Below are positions 1 to 9,900 of a DNA stretch of 37,420 bases, piece after piece. Made by a program: the position numbers and the translations under genes. This DNA is from an uncultured Verrucomicrobia subdivision 3 bacterium (GTDB lineage Bacteria; Verrucomicrobiota; Verrucomicrobiia; Limisphaerales; UBA11358). The DNA is taken from the NCBI GenBank assembly GCA_903842235.1, contig CAIMLG010000290.1, positions 1 through 37,420 on the forward strand, written 5' to 3'. The notes below the pieces were generated by a model. That model saw only the letters and a list, made by a program, of their open reading frames with translations. It did not search any database and had not been told where the DNA came from. Position 1 is the first letter of the stretch; the number at the start of each line of letters is the position of its first letter.

Positions 1-62
1 AGCACCGAAGCACGTTTCCCCCAGCCCGGCTCCAGAGTCGCCCGCGCGCCGCCCGAAAATAG

Positions 63-92
63 GGTGCCAAAAGGTGCCAAAAGGTGTCAAAA
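63..92 (+). repeat. Three tandem decamers
   Basis: Three head-to-tail 10-bp units, GGTGCCAAAA twice and GGTGTCAAAA once, with no gap. A fourth partial unit may follow. The exact helical-turn spacing would put all copies on the same face of the DNA, which suits a protein-binding array, but no partner can be named. Confidence 0.7.
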
Positions 93-241
93 AGCTCCAA
101 CCACCGTCATAAACCTGCTTGGCCTAGTTTCCGAGATTTGAAAATGAGTCATTGGATGTCATCGGCTGTCATCTTTGAGGGTGACCCCAAGTCCAAAAAA
201 TCCTAATTTTGGTGCGGTTTGGTGCGGGCGCCTCTTGACCG

Positions 242-344
242 TGTCCTTGTAAAAACGTGAATCGGTAGGGCTGACCTGCTGGTCAGCTTGAGTTTGCTGG
301 TAAATCACCTGCGGCGGCGCAGCCGCGCCGCCCTACCAAGGACA
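242..344. repeat. Multi-armed inverted repeat
   Basis: Four nested or adjacent pairings are seen: TGTCCTTG (242-249) with CAAGGACA (337-344); GGTAGGGC (264-271) with GCCCTACC (330-337); GCTGACC (270-276) with GGTCAGC (281-287); and GGCGGCGC (313-320) with GCGCCGCC (325-332). The first two share base 337 and the second and third share 270-271, so not all pairs form fully at once. The whole reads as a closed stem carrying two hairpins. It may be a dispersed repeat or a structured RNA. Confidence 0.6.
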
Positions 345-386
345 GTGTCCAGATGCACCCGAGTTCGGCCGCCCGCCGGTTGGCGG

Positions 387-415
387 TTGTAATCCTGAAA
401 CCCCGGCGCTAGGAT
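387..415 (+). promoter_or_regulatory. Predicted sigma70-type promoter
   Basis: TTGTAA (387-392), a 17-bp spacer and TAGGAT (410-415). Transcription would start near 422, leaving about ten bases before the ATG at 433. The spacer and the TAGGnT box match the promoters proposed for ppaC, ilvN and ffh. Confidence 0.5.
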
Positions 416-432
416 GGGCGTCCACCCTTATT

Positions 433-1467
433 ATGAAAACCTCATTGGCTCTCGTTGGTATCTTGTTTGGCCTCGGCCTGCTGGCCGGCCCGGCGTTCGC
501 CCAAACCGACCGTCCCTACCAAGTGCTCGCCACCACCCAGCTCATGGGCAGCGGCGGCATTGATTATGTCACCGCCGATAGCGCCGGCCGACGCGTGTAT
601 GTGCCGCGCGGCGGCAATACGTTTGTGTTCGATCTGGATGGTCACCAATACCTCGGCACCGTCACCAACCTGGGAGGGCGGGGCGTGGTGGTGGACCCGG
701 CCACGCATCATGGTTTCGGCAGCAGCAGCCCGGTGGGCATGTTCGACACGGTGACGCTCCAGAAGCTCAAGGACATTCCCGTGACCAGCCGGCCCGATGG
801 CATTTGCTTGGAACCGTTCACCGGCAAGGTTTTGATCCTGAGCCACACGTCCCCCGGCATCACCCTGATCGACCCCCAAGCGGGCACGGTGACCGGCACG
901 ATTGACGTTGGCGGCGCACTGGAACAGGCGCAGAGCGACGGGCAGGGAAAATTGTATGTGGCCGTGGAGGACGAAAATAAAATCGCCGTCGTGGACCTGA
1001 AAACGCAAAAGGTGCTCGCCAAATATGACTTGGGCGAAAAAGGTGAAGGGCCGGCCGGGCTGGGCTTGGATCTGAAAAACCATCGCCTCTTCGCCATGTG
1101 CCACAGCCAGAATTGCATCATCCTCGATGCCGACGATGGCAAAATCCTGGCGACTCTGCCCATCGGCAACGGCACGGACGGCGGCGGGTTCAATCCCAAC
1201 ACCATGGAAGCCTTCAGCTCCCAGCGCGATGGCACCCTGACCATCATCAAGGAAAGTTCGCCCACCAACTTTGTCGTGGCGCAAACCGTCCAGACCAAGC
1301 CGGGTTGCAAAACCTGCTCGCTGGACCCCAAGAGCAACCAGATTGTTTTGATCTGCACGGAACGGGCTCCGCAGGCGGCGGCGGACACAAACGCACCGGC
1401 CGGCGCCCCGCGTGGCGGTGGCCGGGGCGGTCCGGGCAATCTCGACGTCTTGTGGGTCGGCCGCTGA
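433..1467 (+). CDS. Exported YncE-like beta-propeller protein
   Basis: A 344-residue protein with a clear Sec signal peptide (residues 1-23, cut expected after GPAFA). The mature part is a run of about seven beta-propeller repeats of the YncE/YVTN type, with recurring phrases such as VYVPRGGNTFVFDLD, KLYVAVEDENKIAVVDL and HRLFAMCHSQNCIILDADD. It carries several paired cysteines (MCHSQNC, GCKTC), which suits an oxidising compartment. The C-terminus is glycine-arginine rich. It should sit in the periplasm. Propellers of this kind bind ligands or proteins and few have known activity, so no reaction is assigned. It is a stand-alone gene, followed by 286 bases without a supported gene before the convergent sigma factor. 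Confidence 0.85.
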   Translation: MKTSLALVGILFGLGLLAGPAFAQTDRPYQVLATTQLMGSGGIDYVTADSAGRRVYVPRGGNTFVFDLDGHQYLGTVTNLGGRGVVVDPATHHGFGSSSPVGMFDTVTLQKLKDIPVTSRPDGICLEPFTGKVLILSHTSPGITLIDPQAGTVTGTIDVGGALEQAQSDGQGKLYVAVEDENKIAVVDLKTQKVLAKYDLGEKGEGPAGLGLDLKNHRLFAMCHSQNCIILDADDGKILATLPIGNGTDGGGFNPNTMEAFSSQRDGTLTIIKESSPTNFVVAQTVQTKPGCKTCSLDPKSNQIVLICTERAPQAAADTNAPAGAPRGGGRGGPGNLDVLWVGR

Positions 1468-1753
1468 TTTCCTGTCTCTCATAGCCTACTCGTTCCCGTT
1501 GGGGGCGGGCAGAGCTTCCGACTGAAAACCGGCCAATTGTCGGAGAAACCGCCAGTTTTCACCCGCCAGCAGGGGTTTTACCGCTCAAACGACCGGGGAA
1601 AAGCGGGAGCGGGCCGCCGCACTCCCGGACGCTGGCGCGGGGTGGGATGATGGCGCCCGCCGGGCGGGTGCGGCCCCAGCGGCGCGCGGGGGAGTGCCTC
1701 CAGTTTGAAGGCGCGCAGTTCCGGCACGGCATCACAAGCAAGGTGTTTTGAAA

Positions 1754-3214
1754 TCAATGCACTGGTGATTCGTTTACAAAACTAAGACGATTAGCTTTTC
1801 CATCCGCATCTCGGACGTTAAAGACAATTAATTTCCAATCGCCGTTTACATTTCGCATGGTAAACGGCACAGAAACACCAGCCCCACCATTGCCAAACTT
1901 TGCATTGAGTTCCAACTGCACTTTGTCCGCTGCCATCCAAGTTTGGGAAATAATTTTAAAGCCCCCCACCCCGTCATTTGCCAAAGGGTGATTGGTTTTG
2001 TCGTCCGCGAAGTTTTGTAAAGCGTCTTGAGGCGGCGGATCAATGTCATCCCCAACAATGCTGTTTTTGATTTCGTTCATATTGCCATTGAGGGATTGAA
2101 AAATATAAGATTCAAGTGCATCCATTGGAGTTGTTCTTCCTACATTGGCCACATTGTTAGTTGTCCACTCTGGCAACCCGGATGACGATTGGTTTACCAT
2201 TTTTTGCAGTGCCTTGACATCCGCCTGAAGCGGACGAAGGCGGGTAACTTCTCCCCGTAATTTCAACAGTTCGGTGCGTTCAGGATTTGATTTCAGCCGC
2301 GAATTTTCTGCGATTAACCCCGCTAGCCTGTTGGTCGCCTTGCCCAGTTCAGCCTGCAACTGCCGGATTTGTTCGGCCAGCGGCGCTTGTTGTTGCTGGA
2401 GCGTCTGAACTTCAGCGCGGGCGGCGGCGGCTTGTTTGGCTTCGTAAAGGCCCGCGCCGGCGACGATGGCCAGCGTGGCGGTGATGAGCGTTTTCTGGAG
2501 CGTAGTCATAACAATCGTTTTGGTAGCAGTGGCGATAACGGTGGCGGTGGAAACCGCCGTGCCCGCGAGCGCAGCGGCGGTGATGGTGGCGGCCAGGCCA
2601 ATGGGCGCGGCTTGCACGGCGTTGGCGGAGATCAATACCGCGAGTCCGCTGGCGCCAATGGTGATCTTGCGCTGGGAAAAATATTCGCGCAGCCGTTCCA
2701 AGGCGCGCGTCACGCGCTTCTGCGCGGTGTCGTCGCTCACGCCCAGCGCCAGGCCGACGGCGCGGTAATCCTGATTCTGGAAATAGCGGAGGAGCAAGGC
2801 TTCGCGGTCTTCGTCGTCGAGGTGATCAAGGGCTTCATCGAGGGCCGGGCGGATGTGTTCCCAGTGGACGGCGGGTTCGGCGTTGGTGAGCAGTTGTTCC
2901 ATGGCCAGCCTTTCGTTGGTTTGGCGACGCTGGGTGTCGCGCCGGTGGTTGAGCGCGGCAAAGCGGGTGGCGCGATGCAGCCAGCCGGCCAGCGAGCGGT
3001 CGCCTTGGACGTGGGCGGCCAGGGACGGAGCCTTGCGGGCGAGATCGGTGAAAACACTTTGCGCGAGGTCGCCGGCGACGGCGGAAGATTCCACCTGCCG
3101 CAGCGCCGCGGAATACACGAAATCCGTGTGGCGCCCGACCAGTTCGCGAAAGGCGGCTTCGTGGCCGGATTCAGCGTAGGCGCGGAGCAGTTGGGCGTCG
3201 GATGCTTGGTTCAC
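1754..3214 (-). CDS. ECF-type sigma factor with membrane and coiled-coil extension
   Basis: 486 residues. Region 2 (about 6-95, with the phrase LVGRHTDFVYSAALRQV) and region 4 (about 120-180, ending in a helix-turn-helix around DDTAQKRVTRALERL) are those of an ECF sigma factor. Such factors are normally near 190 residues. Here 300 more follow: a small-residue hydrophobic stretch (187-258) able to form one or more membrane spans, a coiled coil (262-342, many Gln, Glu and Leu), and a folded-looking C-terminal domain (355-486). That last domain resembles the NTF2-like tails of other extended ECF factors, though this is a weak call. No anti-sigma gene lies next to it, so the tail may do that job. 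The start is a GTG at 3214. An AGGTGA lies directly against it, closer than usual for a ribosome site, so the start is moderately sure. The last third is visibly AT-richer than the sigma part. Confidence 0.85.
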   Translation of the reverse strand: MNQASDAQLLRAYAESGHEAAFRELVGRHTDFVYSAALRQVESSAVAGDLAQSVFTDLARKAPSLAAHVQGDRSLAGWLHRATRFAALNHRRDTQRRQTNERLAMEQLLTNAEPAVHWEHIRPALDEALDHLDDEDREALLLRYFQNQDYRAVGLALGVSDDTAQKRVTRALERLREYFSQRKITIGASGLAVLISANAVQAAPIGLAATITAAALAGTAVSTATVIATATKTIVMTTLQKTLITATLAIVAGAGLYEAKQAAAARAEVQTLQQQQAPLAEQIRQLQAELGKATNRLAGLIAENSRLKSNPERTELLKLRGEVTRLRPLQADVKALQKMVNQSSSGLPEWTTNNVANVGRTTPMDALESYIFQSLNGNMNEIKNSIVGDDIDPPPQDALQNFADDKTNHPLANDGVGGFKIISQTWMAADKVQLELNAKFGNGGAGVSVPFTMRNVNGDWKLIVFNVRDADGKANRLSFVNESPVH

Positions 3215-3304
3215 TCACCTATTAAACAACCCGCCGGCGGAAAATCCGACAATCTTTTTCCCGGTATTTGCCGAAGCGCCGTTCGGCCGCCAGCGGGCAG
3301 GACG

Positions 3305-4969
3305 TCAGGCTTTGATGCCCTTGTCCTTCTCGCGCAGGCAGTGGGTGAGGTAGGGCAGGAGCTGTTTCTTGCGGGAAACCACATCGCGCAGTTCGTAAAT
3401 GCCGGGTTCGAGGCGCGGATAATCAATGCGCCTGATGTAGGTTTCGTCGCCGACTACGAGGAGCAGGGAGCATTGGGTGACCACGTCGGTGACCAGCAGG
3501 GTGGAAAATAAGTAAGCCTTCCCGGCGCGGTAATCTTCCAGCGCGGCCAGCAGCTCGTCCTTGCGCTTCCAAAATTGGTCGAACCCCACCTCTTCAATCT
3601 GAGCCACGCTGAATTTGATTCCGTTTTCGGCGTATTCCTTGCAGTCGGTGGTGATGGCCTGGGGCGCGGGCTTGAGCGTGAGCAGGGAGCCGGAGGCAAA
3701 GAGCTTCTCCGTAAACTCGCGGGCGTTGACCTGGGAAATCTGCTCCAGCTGCTTGAGAATTTCCCGGTCGCGGGGCGTGGTCGTCGGCGAGGTCAGGTTC
3801 AGGGTGTCAGACACCACCCCGGCCAGCAGCAGGCCGGCGATGGGGCGGGGCAGTTCCACGCCGTGGCGGAAAAAGCAGTCGGCCACAATGGTGCTGGTGG
3901 AGCCCACGGGCTCATTGCGGAATAAAATCGGCTGCTGCGTGGCCAGCGCGCCGATGCGGTGATGGTCAATGATTTCAATAATTTCCACCTCATCCGCCCC
4001 TTGCACGGCTTGCGAGAGCTCGTTGTGATCCACCAGGATCAGCTTGCGGGAAACGGTTTTCAGAAAGTCGGTCTTGGACAAGATGCCCACGGTTTCGCCC
4101 TTGGCATTCAGCACGGGAAACGCCAGGTAGCCGGACGAGGTGGCCTCGTCCCGCACGGCGGCGAGCGAGGCGTTTTCGCGGAAGCAGAGAAAGGTCTCGT
4201 TCAGCACATGATGCACCGCCACCGCCGCGCGACAGAGCGACGCCGTGGTGGCGGTGTCATGGGGCGAGGTGATGACACTGACGTTGTGTTTGCGGGCCGA
4301 TTCGATGACTTCCGGGCTGGCGGAGATGCCGCCAGTGACCACGAGCACGCGGACCCGTTCGCGGATGGCCACATTCTGAATGTCCAGCCGGTCGCCGACG
4401 ATGACGCAGCATTTTTCCGGCGGAAACCGTTTCAACCGCGCCGCGAAGGTTTCCAAGCCCATCGCCCCAATCATCAGGATCAATTCCTCCTCGCGTTCGA
4501 CTTCGGTGCCGGTGACGAGCTGGCCGTCGAGGGTGTGGGCGAGGCTGGTGAGCGAGGCGAGCACTTCCCGGGTGTTGGCGGCCTGGACGACGACCGGAAA
4601 TAAAAATTTGCTTAGCTTGAACAGCGAGAGCAGGCCGCGGCACTTCATCCCGGCATCCATGACCGGCAAAATGCGAAGGTTTTTTTCATCCATGAGCCGC
4701 AGCGCTTCCGCCGCGGTCGAATCGGGCCGCACGCTCAGGATTTTCCGCTGCATCACATCGGCCACCTTCGGGGAAACGTCCGCCACAAACTTGGGCGCGG
4801 GCACGCCAAACGTGTGCAGCACAAAATTGATCCGGTCGTTGAGATCGCCGCAGCGGGCGGCCACGGCCTTGGGCATGCCGGTGCGGCGCTTGAATTCCGC
4901 GTAGCCGATGGCGGAGCAGATGGCGTCCGTATCCGGGTTCCGATGGCCGATGACGAGAATTTCGCTCAT
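3305..4969 (-). CDS. ppaC: Manganese-dependent inorganic pyrophosphatase with CBS and DRTGG domains
   Basis: 554 residues, a family II (DHH) soluble pyrophosphatase that splits PPi to two phosphates in the cytosol. The N-terminal metal motif GHRNPDTD is at 8-15, followed by the first CBS domain (about 70-125), a DRTGG domain (about 130-245) and a second CBS domain (about 250-305). The catalytic fold then resumes with the DHH motif in IIDHHRIG, and SDTLNLTSPTTTPRD and the DHHA2 domain follow, ending with the substrate-binding phrase SRKKQLLP. Plain family II enzymes are near 310 residues. This layout matches the regulated CBS-PPases known from Clostridium and relatives, where adenine nucleotides bound to the CBS pair control activity. 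All key motifs look intact. It has its own predicted promoter at 4984-5012, in the 51-bp gap after the lipid kinase gene. Confidence 0.93.
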   Translation of the reverse strand: MSEILVIGHRNPDTDAICSAIGYAEFKRRTGMPKAVAARCGDLNDRINFVLHTFGVPAPKFVADVSPKVADVMQRKILSVRPDSTAAEALRLMDEKNLRILPVMDAGMKCRGLLSLFKLSKFLFPVVVQAANTREVLASLTSLAHTLDGQLVTGTEVEREEELILMIGAMGLETFAARLKRFPPEKCCVIVGDRLDIQNVAIRERVRVLVVTGGISASPEVIESARKHNVSVITSPHDTATTASLCRAAVAVHHVLNETFLCFRENASLAAVRDEATSSGYLAFPVLNAKGETVGILSKTDFLKTVSRKLILVDHNELSQAVQGADEVEIIEIIDHHRIGALATQQPILFRNEPVGSTSTIVADCFFRHGVELPRPIAGLLLAGVVSDTLNLTSPTTTPRDREILKQLEQISQVNAREFTEKLFASGSLLTLKPAPQAITTDCKEYAENGIKFSVAQIEEVGFDQFWKRKDELLAALEDYRAGKAYLFSTLLVTDVVTQCSLLLVVGDETYIRRIDYPRLEPGIYELRDVVSRKKQLLPYLTHCLREKDKGIKA

Positions 4970-4983
4970 GCAATTTAGAGGCT

Positions 4984-5012
4984 AGCCTAATGCCATCCGC
5001 CGCCGGCGGCAA
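4984..5012 (-). promoter_or_regulatory. Predicted ppaC promoter
   Basis: Read on the minus strand: TTGCCG (5012-5007), 17-bp spacer, TAGGCT (4989-4984). Transcription would begin about eight bases before the ATG at 4969, so the leader is too short for a normal ribosome site. Confidence 0.5.
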
Positions 5013-5020
5013 GTCTGCGG

Positions 5021-5911
5021 CTAAGGCACCACCACGCGCAGCTGCTGGGGCGCGATGGAAAACGTCACCGGCAGGCGGTCGACCCACTCGCCATCCAGCT
5101 CAAACGCGGCGGGGGCGGCGCTGGTGAGTTCGACGGTTTTGGCGGAGACGCGCCGGACCAATTTCTCCGGGAGCCGCTTCCGCAGCAACAGCCCGGGGGC
5201 GCAGCGCAGCAACGTCCAGAAATTCACGCGTGGAAACCCGCACACCTCCAGCCGGCCATTGGTCCAAGCTGCCGCCGGGAAGAGGGCATAGTCACCGCCG
5301 TAGAGTTTCCCATTGCCCAGCAGCACCAGTTCGCCGGTTAGCCGTTGCCCGTCTGCCAAGATGGCAATCTCCGGCTTGCGCTCCCGCAGCGCTTGCAAGC
5401 CGGCGACGACGTAGGCGAACGGTCCGATTTTCTTTTTCAATTCCCAATTCGCCAGCTCAATCGCCCGCGCATCCAGGCCCGCGCCCGCCATCTGGATGAA
5501 GTAACGGCGTTGAGTTTTTCCCTCACGGGTAAATTCGGCGACCGGCAGATCCAGGGCCAATTCCCGGCCCCGCTTGAGCATGGCCCAGGCGCTGGTCAGG
5601 TGCCGGGGGATTTTTAATTCGCGGGCAAAGACATTCACCGTGCCCAGCGGCAGCACGCCGAGCCGCGCTTGGGCCAGACCGCCCGGCGCCGTGGCCAGCC
5701 CGTTGACCACCTCGTTCACCGTGCCGTCGCCGCCGGCGGCCACGATTAGCTGGAAGCCTTCCGCCACCGCTTCCGCCGCCAGCCGGTGGGCGTCCCCGGC
5801 TTGTTGCGTCGGCTTGAGGGCGCATTCGCCCGCCCCGCGGTCCAGCCAGGCGCGAAAATGCCGCGCCTTATTGCCGCGGGCGACCGGATTGAAGATGACG
5901 CAAATGCGCAT
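5021..5911 (-). CDS. Diacylglycerol kinase-like lipid kinase (YegS/DagK family)
   Basis: 296 residues. The N-terminal nucleotide-binding domain has the family phrases FNPVARGNK (7-15) and AAGGDGTVNEVVNGL, with the signature GGDGT at 60-64. LGVLPLGTVNVFARELKIP follows, where relatives usually have PLGTANDFAR. The C-terminal beta-rich domain includes LVLLGNGKLYGG and ends with FELDGEWV, as in the family. The enzyme would phosphorylate a lipid such as diacylglycerol at the inner membrane face using ATP. The exact lipid cannot be read from sequence. The gene is divergent from the membrane protein at 6001 (89-bp gap) and 51 bp upstream of ppaC on the same strand. Confidence 0.9.
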   Translation of the reverse strand: MRICVIFNPVARGNKARHFRAWLDRGAGECALKPTQQAGDAHRLAAEAVAEGFQLIVAAGGDGTVNEVVNGLATAPGGLAQARLGVLPLGTVNVFARELKIPRHLTSAWAMLKRGRELALDLPVAEFTREGKTQRRYFIQMAGAGLDARAIELANWELKKKIGPFAYVVAGLQALRERKPEIAILADGQRLTGELVLLGNGKLYGGDYALFPAAAWTNGRLEVCGFPRVNFWTLLRCAPGLLLRKRLPEKLVRRVSAKTVELTSAAPAAFELDGEWVDRLPVTFSIAPQQLRVVVP

Positions 5912-6000
5912 GGCGCAAATGATTTTGTTTCCCGGCCGATAGTCGAGCCAAAACGCGCCGTTGGCTTGCGCCGGAGGGACATTTTGCAGACACTGGACGC

Positions 6001-6939
6001 ATGAAAGCAGTTTCCGATTGGAATGTCCCCAAGTGGCCGTTTTTGACCGCCAACGCCGCGTTGCTGGCGGCCGCCATCGCCGTGGTTTGCCGCGCGGCGA
6101 ATACTTTAACCCCCGCCGACATCTATCTGGCCGCCGGCTTGACGTTCTTGGGCGGCGCCTTCGGTTGCCTGCCGTATGTGCTGGAATATCGCGCCACCAA
6201 AAAATTGGTGGAAATGAACGCCCTCACTACGGTGGCCGAGCAGCTTCAGGATCTTAAAAAATATTCCGGGCTCGTTTCCACCGCCACGGACCAATGGGCC
6301 CGCGTGCAGGAGTCCACCCAAACCGGCGCGGAAAAAACCGCCACGGCCGCCCGGGAAATCGCGGAGCGGATGACCACGGAAATCCGCGAGTTCAACGAAT
6401 TTCAGGTCAAGCTCAACGACACCGAGAAAGCTGCGCTCCGTTTGGAAGTGGAAAAACTCCGCCGCACCGAGGGCGACTGGCTTCAGGTGGTCGCGAGGAT
6501 TTTGGATCATATTTATTCGCTGTATCAAGCGGCGCACCGCTCCGGTCAGCCGGAACTGGCCGAGCAGATCGGGCAGTTCCAAAACGCCTGCCGCGATACC
6601 GCGCGCCGCGTGGGCATTACCCCCTTCAACGCCGAAGCGGGCGAAAAACTCGTGGCCGAACGCCATCGCGTTCATGGCCTGGAAACTCCGCCAGCCGAGG
6701 GCGTTATTGCCGAGACGCTGGCTCCCGGCCTGACGTTTCAGGGCCGGCTCATTCGCCCGGTGCTGGTGCGCCTCCAAGCGGAAGCCGCGCCGGTAGCGGA
6801 AGCGCCGGCGGCCGTTGAACCCGCGCCCGCCCCCGAACCGGCGCTGGAAACGGCAACCACAGAAACGGCAACCACAGAAACGGTGACGTCAAAATCGGAG
6901 TCTGCCGAAACCGGCCAGCTCCCGCTCGGCGCGGATTAA
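6001..6939 (+). CDS. Two-span membrane protein with coiled coil, unknown role
   Basis: 312 residues, family not recognised. Two hydrophobic segments lie near the N-terminus (about 11-30 and 39-62) with a short loop between them. A long, charged, helical region follows (about 75-165), rich in Ala, Glu, Lys and Arg, able to form a coiled coil. A mixed region runs to about 250. The tail is low-complexity, with Ala-Pro-Glu stretches and an exact peptide repeat ETATTETATTET. The first ATG after the divergent lipid kinase gene is used; no strong ribosome site is seen. Its stop overlaps the end of the convergent addA gene by 4 bp. The layout, a short membrane anchor with a cytoplasmic rod, recalls scaffold or RmuC-like proteins, but I see no nuclease motif. 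Confidence 0.7.
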   Translation: MKAVSDWNVPKWPFLTANAALLAAAIAVVCRAANTLTPADIYLAAGLTFLGGAFGCLPYVLEYRATKKLVEMNALTTVAEQLQDLKKYSGLVSTATDQWARVQESTQTGAEKTATAAREIAERMTTEIREFNEFQVKLNDTEKAALRLEVEKLRRTEGDWLQVVARILDHIYSLYQAAHRSGQPELAEQIGQFQNACRDTARRVGITPFNAEAGEKLVAERHRVHGLETPPAEGVIAETLAPGLTFQGRLIRPVLVRLQAEAAPVAEAPAAVEPAPAPEPALETATTETATTETVTSKSESAETGQLPLGAD

Positions 6940-9900
6940 ACAATCACCGTCTCCCGGACGGCGAGAAAGTGAAGGGCGCACAGCGTCACGGGGCGCGCGA
7001 AGGTTTTTTCGAGCGCCGCCGCGTAGAGCCGTAGTTGCGGCCGATAGATTTGGATTTTCTCCGCCAAATCCGTCGCGTTCACGGCATCCGTCTTGAAATC
7101 CACCAGCCAGATTTCGCCGGGCAGCAGCACCGCCAAATCAATCGCGCCTTGCACGACGATAAACTCTTCGGGGAGTTCGCCAGCGGCTGGGGGGCCGGTG
7201 ATCCCCGCAATCTCCGCCGGGCTAAAGCGGGCCGTGAACGGCAGTTCGCGCCGCACCGCCGCCCCTTGGTGCCGGATTTTTCCGCCGAGTTCCGAATTCC
7301 AAAACTGCGCCAGCGCCGGCAAGTCCAGCGCCGCCCGCTCCTTGGACGATAGATAATTCTCCCGCTCCAGCCGCCCGGCTTCGGCCGCGAGATCGCCGGT
7401 TTTCGCCAGGGAAAAATGTTGCAGAAACTTGTGATGCGCCGTGCCGGTCTGCGCCGCCGATAGGGATCGTTCTTCGCTGTTCACATTGCGGCGTTCGGGG
7501 AACGACGCGGGCCGGGGTAAAATGGGTTCGGCTTCCGCGTCCGAAGCTTCCGCCGCCCGCCGCAATTCCGTGACGGACGCCTTGGCCTTGCGGTGGGTGG
7601 CCGCTGTAAACGGATAGACCTGGGCCAGCCGCATCCGTAATAGCTCGATGCCGGGATCCATTCCGGGGGTGCCGATAAGGGAAAGTTCTGGATTATTTTC
7701 GAGTTCAGGTTTTTTAACCTCGGCCAGCTCGGCCGATTCCACCCAGCGCCATCGCAGCAGCGGGGTTTCCCCTTGGGCTGCCGTTGGATCGCCGCCATGG
7801 TGGGCGAACCACATACCCAGCCAGTCGGCGAAGCAATTGGCGGCGACAATGGTTTGCGGCGTGGCCGGCTCCGGCTGGGTCCACAACGTTTCCCATTTTT
7901 TCTCGGTGGGTTTGGCGGACAAAATCAAATGGTCACGCGCTCGAGTCAGGGCGACATAAAGCAACCGCAGTTCCTCGCCGCGCAATTCACGTCGCTGGCG
8001 CCGCTGGGCGAGCCAATGAGGCAGGCTCGGGTAGCGCCGTCCGCTGGTGGGCGGCTTGACCTTGGGACACAGGCCGAATTCCTCGTCGAAAATAATTTCG
8101 CCCCGCAGATCCTGTTCGTTGAACGCCTTGGCCAGATCCGCCAGCACCACGATGGGGAATTCAAGCCCTTTGCTCTGATGAATGCTCATCAGCCGCACCG
8201 CATTTTCGGTGGCCGCCGCCGGCACTTCCGGCTCCGCCGCTGCCGCTTGCTGGGCCTCGATGAATTTTAGAAATCGGAACAGCCCCTGCCGTTGGAACTG
8301 GTCAAACTGCTGCGAAAGTTGGAGCAAGCCGGCGACGTTCGCCGCCCGCTGCGCGCCGCGCGGCTGGGCCCGGAGCCAGTCGGCGTAGAAGGTTTCCGCC
8401 AGAATTTCCTCCAGACCTTGCGAGAGCGAAATTTGTCGGGCGCGCTTCCGCCAGTGGGAAAATCGTTTTAGAAAACGATCCACCTTGATAAATAGCTTGC
8501 CCGCTTCCGGCTTCGGCTGGCTGCCAGCCAATTCGTGCCAGCGGCCCAGCGCGGTCCAAAAATGCTGGTCCCGGGCCGCAAGGCGAATTTCCGCCAATTC
8601 ATCCAGCGACAGGCCGACAAGCGGCGAACGCAGCACCGCGATAGCGGGCACGTCCTGCAAGGGATTATCCAGCAATTGCAGCAGGCTCAGGAGGTCGAGA
8701 ATTTCCGCCGTCTCGAAAAACCCGCCGCGCGCCACCGCCAGCGGCACGGCCACCCGCTCAAATTCTTGGGCGTAAACCGTCGCCTTGCCGCGCGGCGAGC
8801 GCAGCAGAATGACCATGTCGCGCCAGGCGGCCGGCCGCAAGGTTTTGGCGGTTTCGTCCCAGATTTCGTATTGGCCTGCGATCGTCTGAAGTTGGCGGGC
8901 GATGAGCCGCGCCTCTTTCTGGGCCTCGTCCAAGTCCGCCAGCTCGCTGCCGTCATTTTCATCGGACTCCTTGCGACCGGCTTTTCGGCGCAGTAGCAAT
9001 TCGACGCGGGGCGCCGCCGCTTTTGCCACGCTGAAATCCCCGCGCCTCTCCGGCGCGCCGAATTTTAAGGCGGCATCGGCGTTGTAAGCCACGCCGCCCA
9101 CTTCCTCGCGCAGGACGTGGCCGCAAACGGAATTCACAAAATTCAACAGCCCTTCCTGACTGCGAAAATTTTCGGAAAGCGGAATCGTGGTGCCGGCCGG
9201 GCCGCGCCAGTGCTGGGCGTAATCGCGAAAAATCTTCGGATCCGCCAGACGGAAACGATAGATGCTCTGCTTCACGTCGCCGACGAGGAAGCGGTTGGCC
9301 TCAGCCCCCACGCGGGAGAGGGCGGCGATGATTTTATCCTGCGCGGCGTTGATGTCCTGATATTCATCCACGAACACAAACTTAAGCCGGGCGCGCCACG
9401 CTTGGGCGGTGGCGGTTGGCTGATCCGCTGAAAAATCCCAAAGCAAGCGCAGAGCGAATTGTTCCAGGTCATGAAAGTCCAGCACGCCGGCGGCGCGTTT
9501 GGCGTCGGCAAACCGCGTGGCAAATTCCTGCGCCAACTGGAGCAGGGTTTCCATGTGACCACGCACCCAACCCCAATCTTCCGCCAGCGGATCGCCATCG
9601 TTTTCGACGGCTGCCAGCGAGACGAGAAACGCGGCATCAGCAAACAATCCTTCCAGCGGTTTGCGCAGCACCGTTTTTCGTTTGGCCGGCCAGTCGTCAT
9701 CGGCAGAAACGACCTGTTCCAGCATTTCGGCGGCCAATTCCCGGGTGGGCAATTTGGGCAGCCGGGAAAGGATTTCGGCCAGCTTAGCCGCTTTTTCGTT
9801 GGCGGATTTGAGCTGATCCAGCACCGGCAGCCATTCCGCGCGCCAGCCAGCGATGGCTTCCCGCAGCCAGCGTTGCCAGTCCGTCGGCTGGGCGGCGGCA

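Larger units (their letters stand above)
1..432. other. Gene-free left edge
   Basis: No convincing coding region is visible in these 432 bases. They hold a three-unit tandem decamer (63-92), a multi-armed inverted repeat (242-344) and a likely promoter for the next gene (387-415). The related words GGTGCGGTTTGGTGCGGG also occur near 211-228. Tandem words of this kind can be recombinase arm sites, but no recombinase gene is seen on this side, so that remains a guess. Confidence 0.6.

Noticed and set aside
1559-1741. Possible 60-residue minus-strand gene
   Set aside because: It is Arg-Pro rich without motif and lies in GC-rich spacer. Nothing beyond the open frame supports it.
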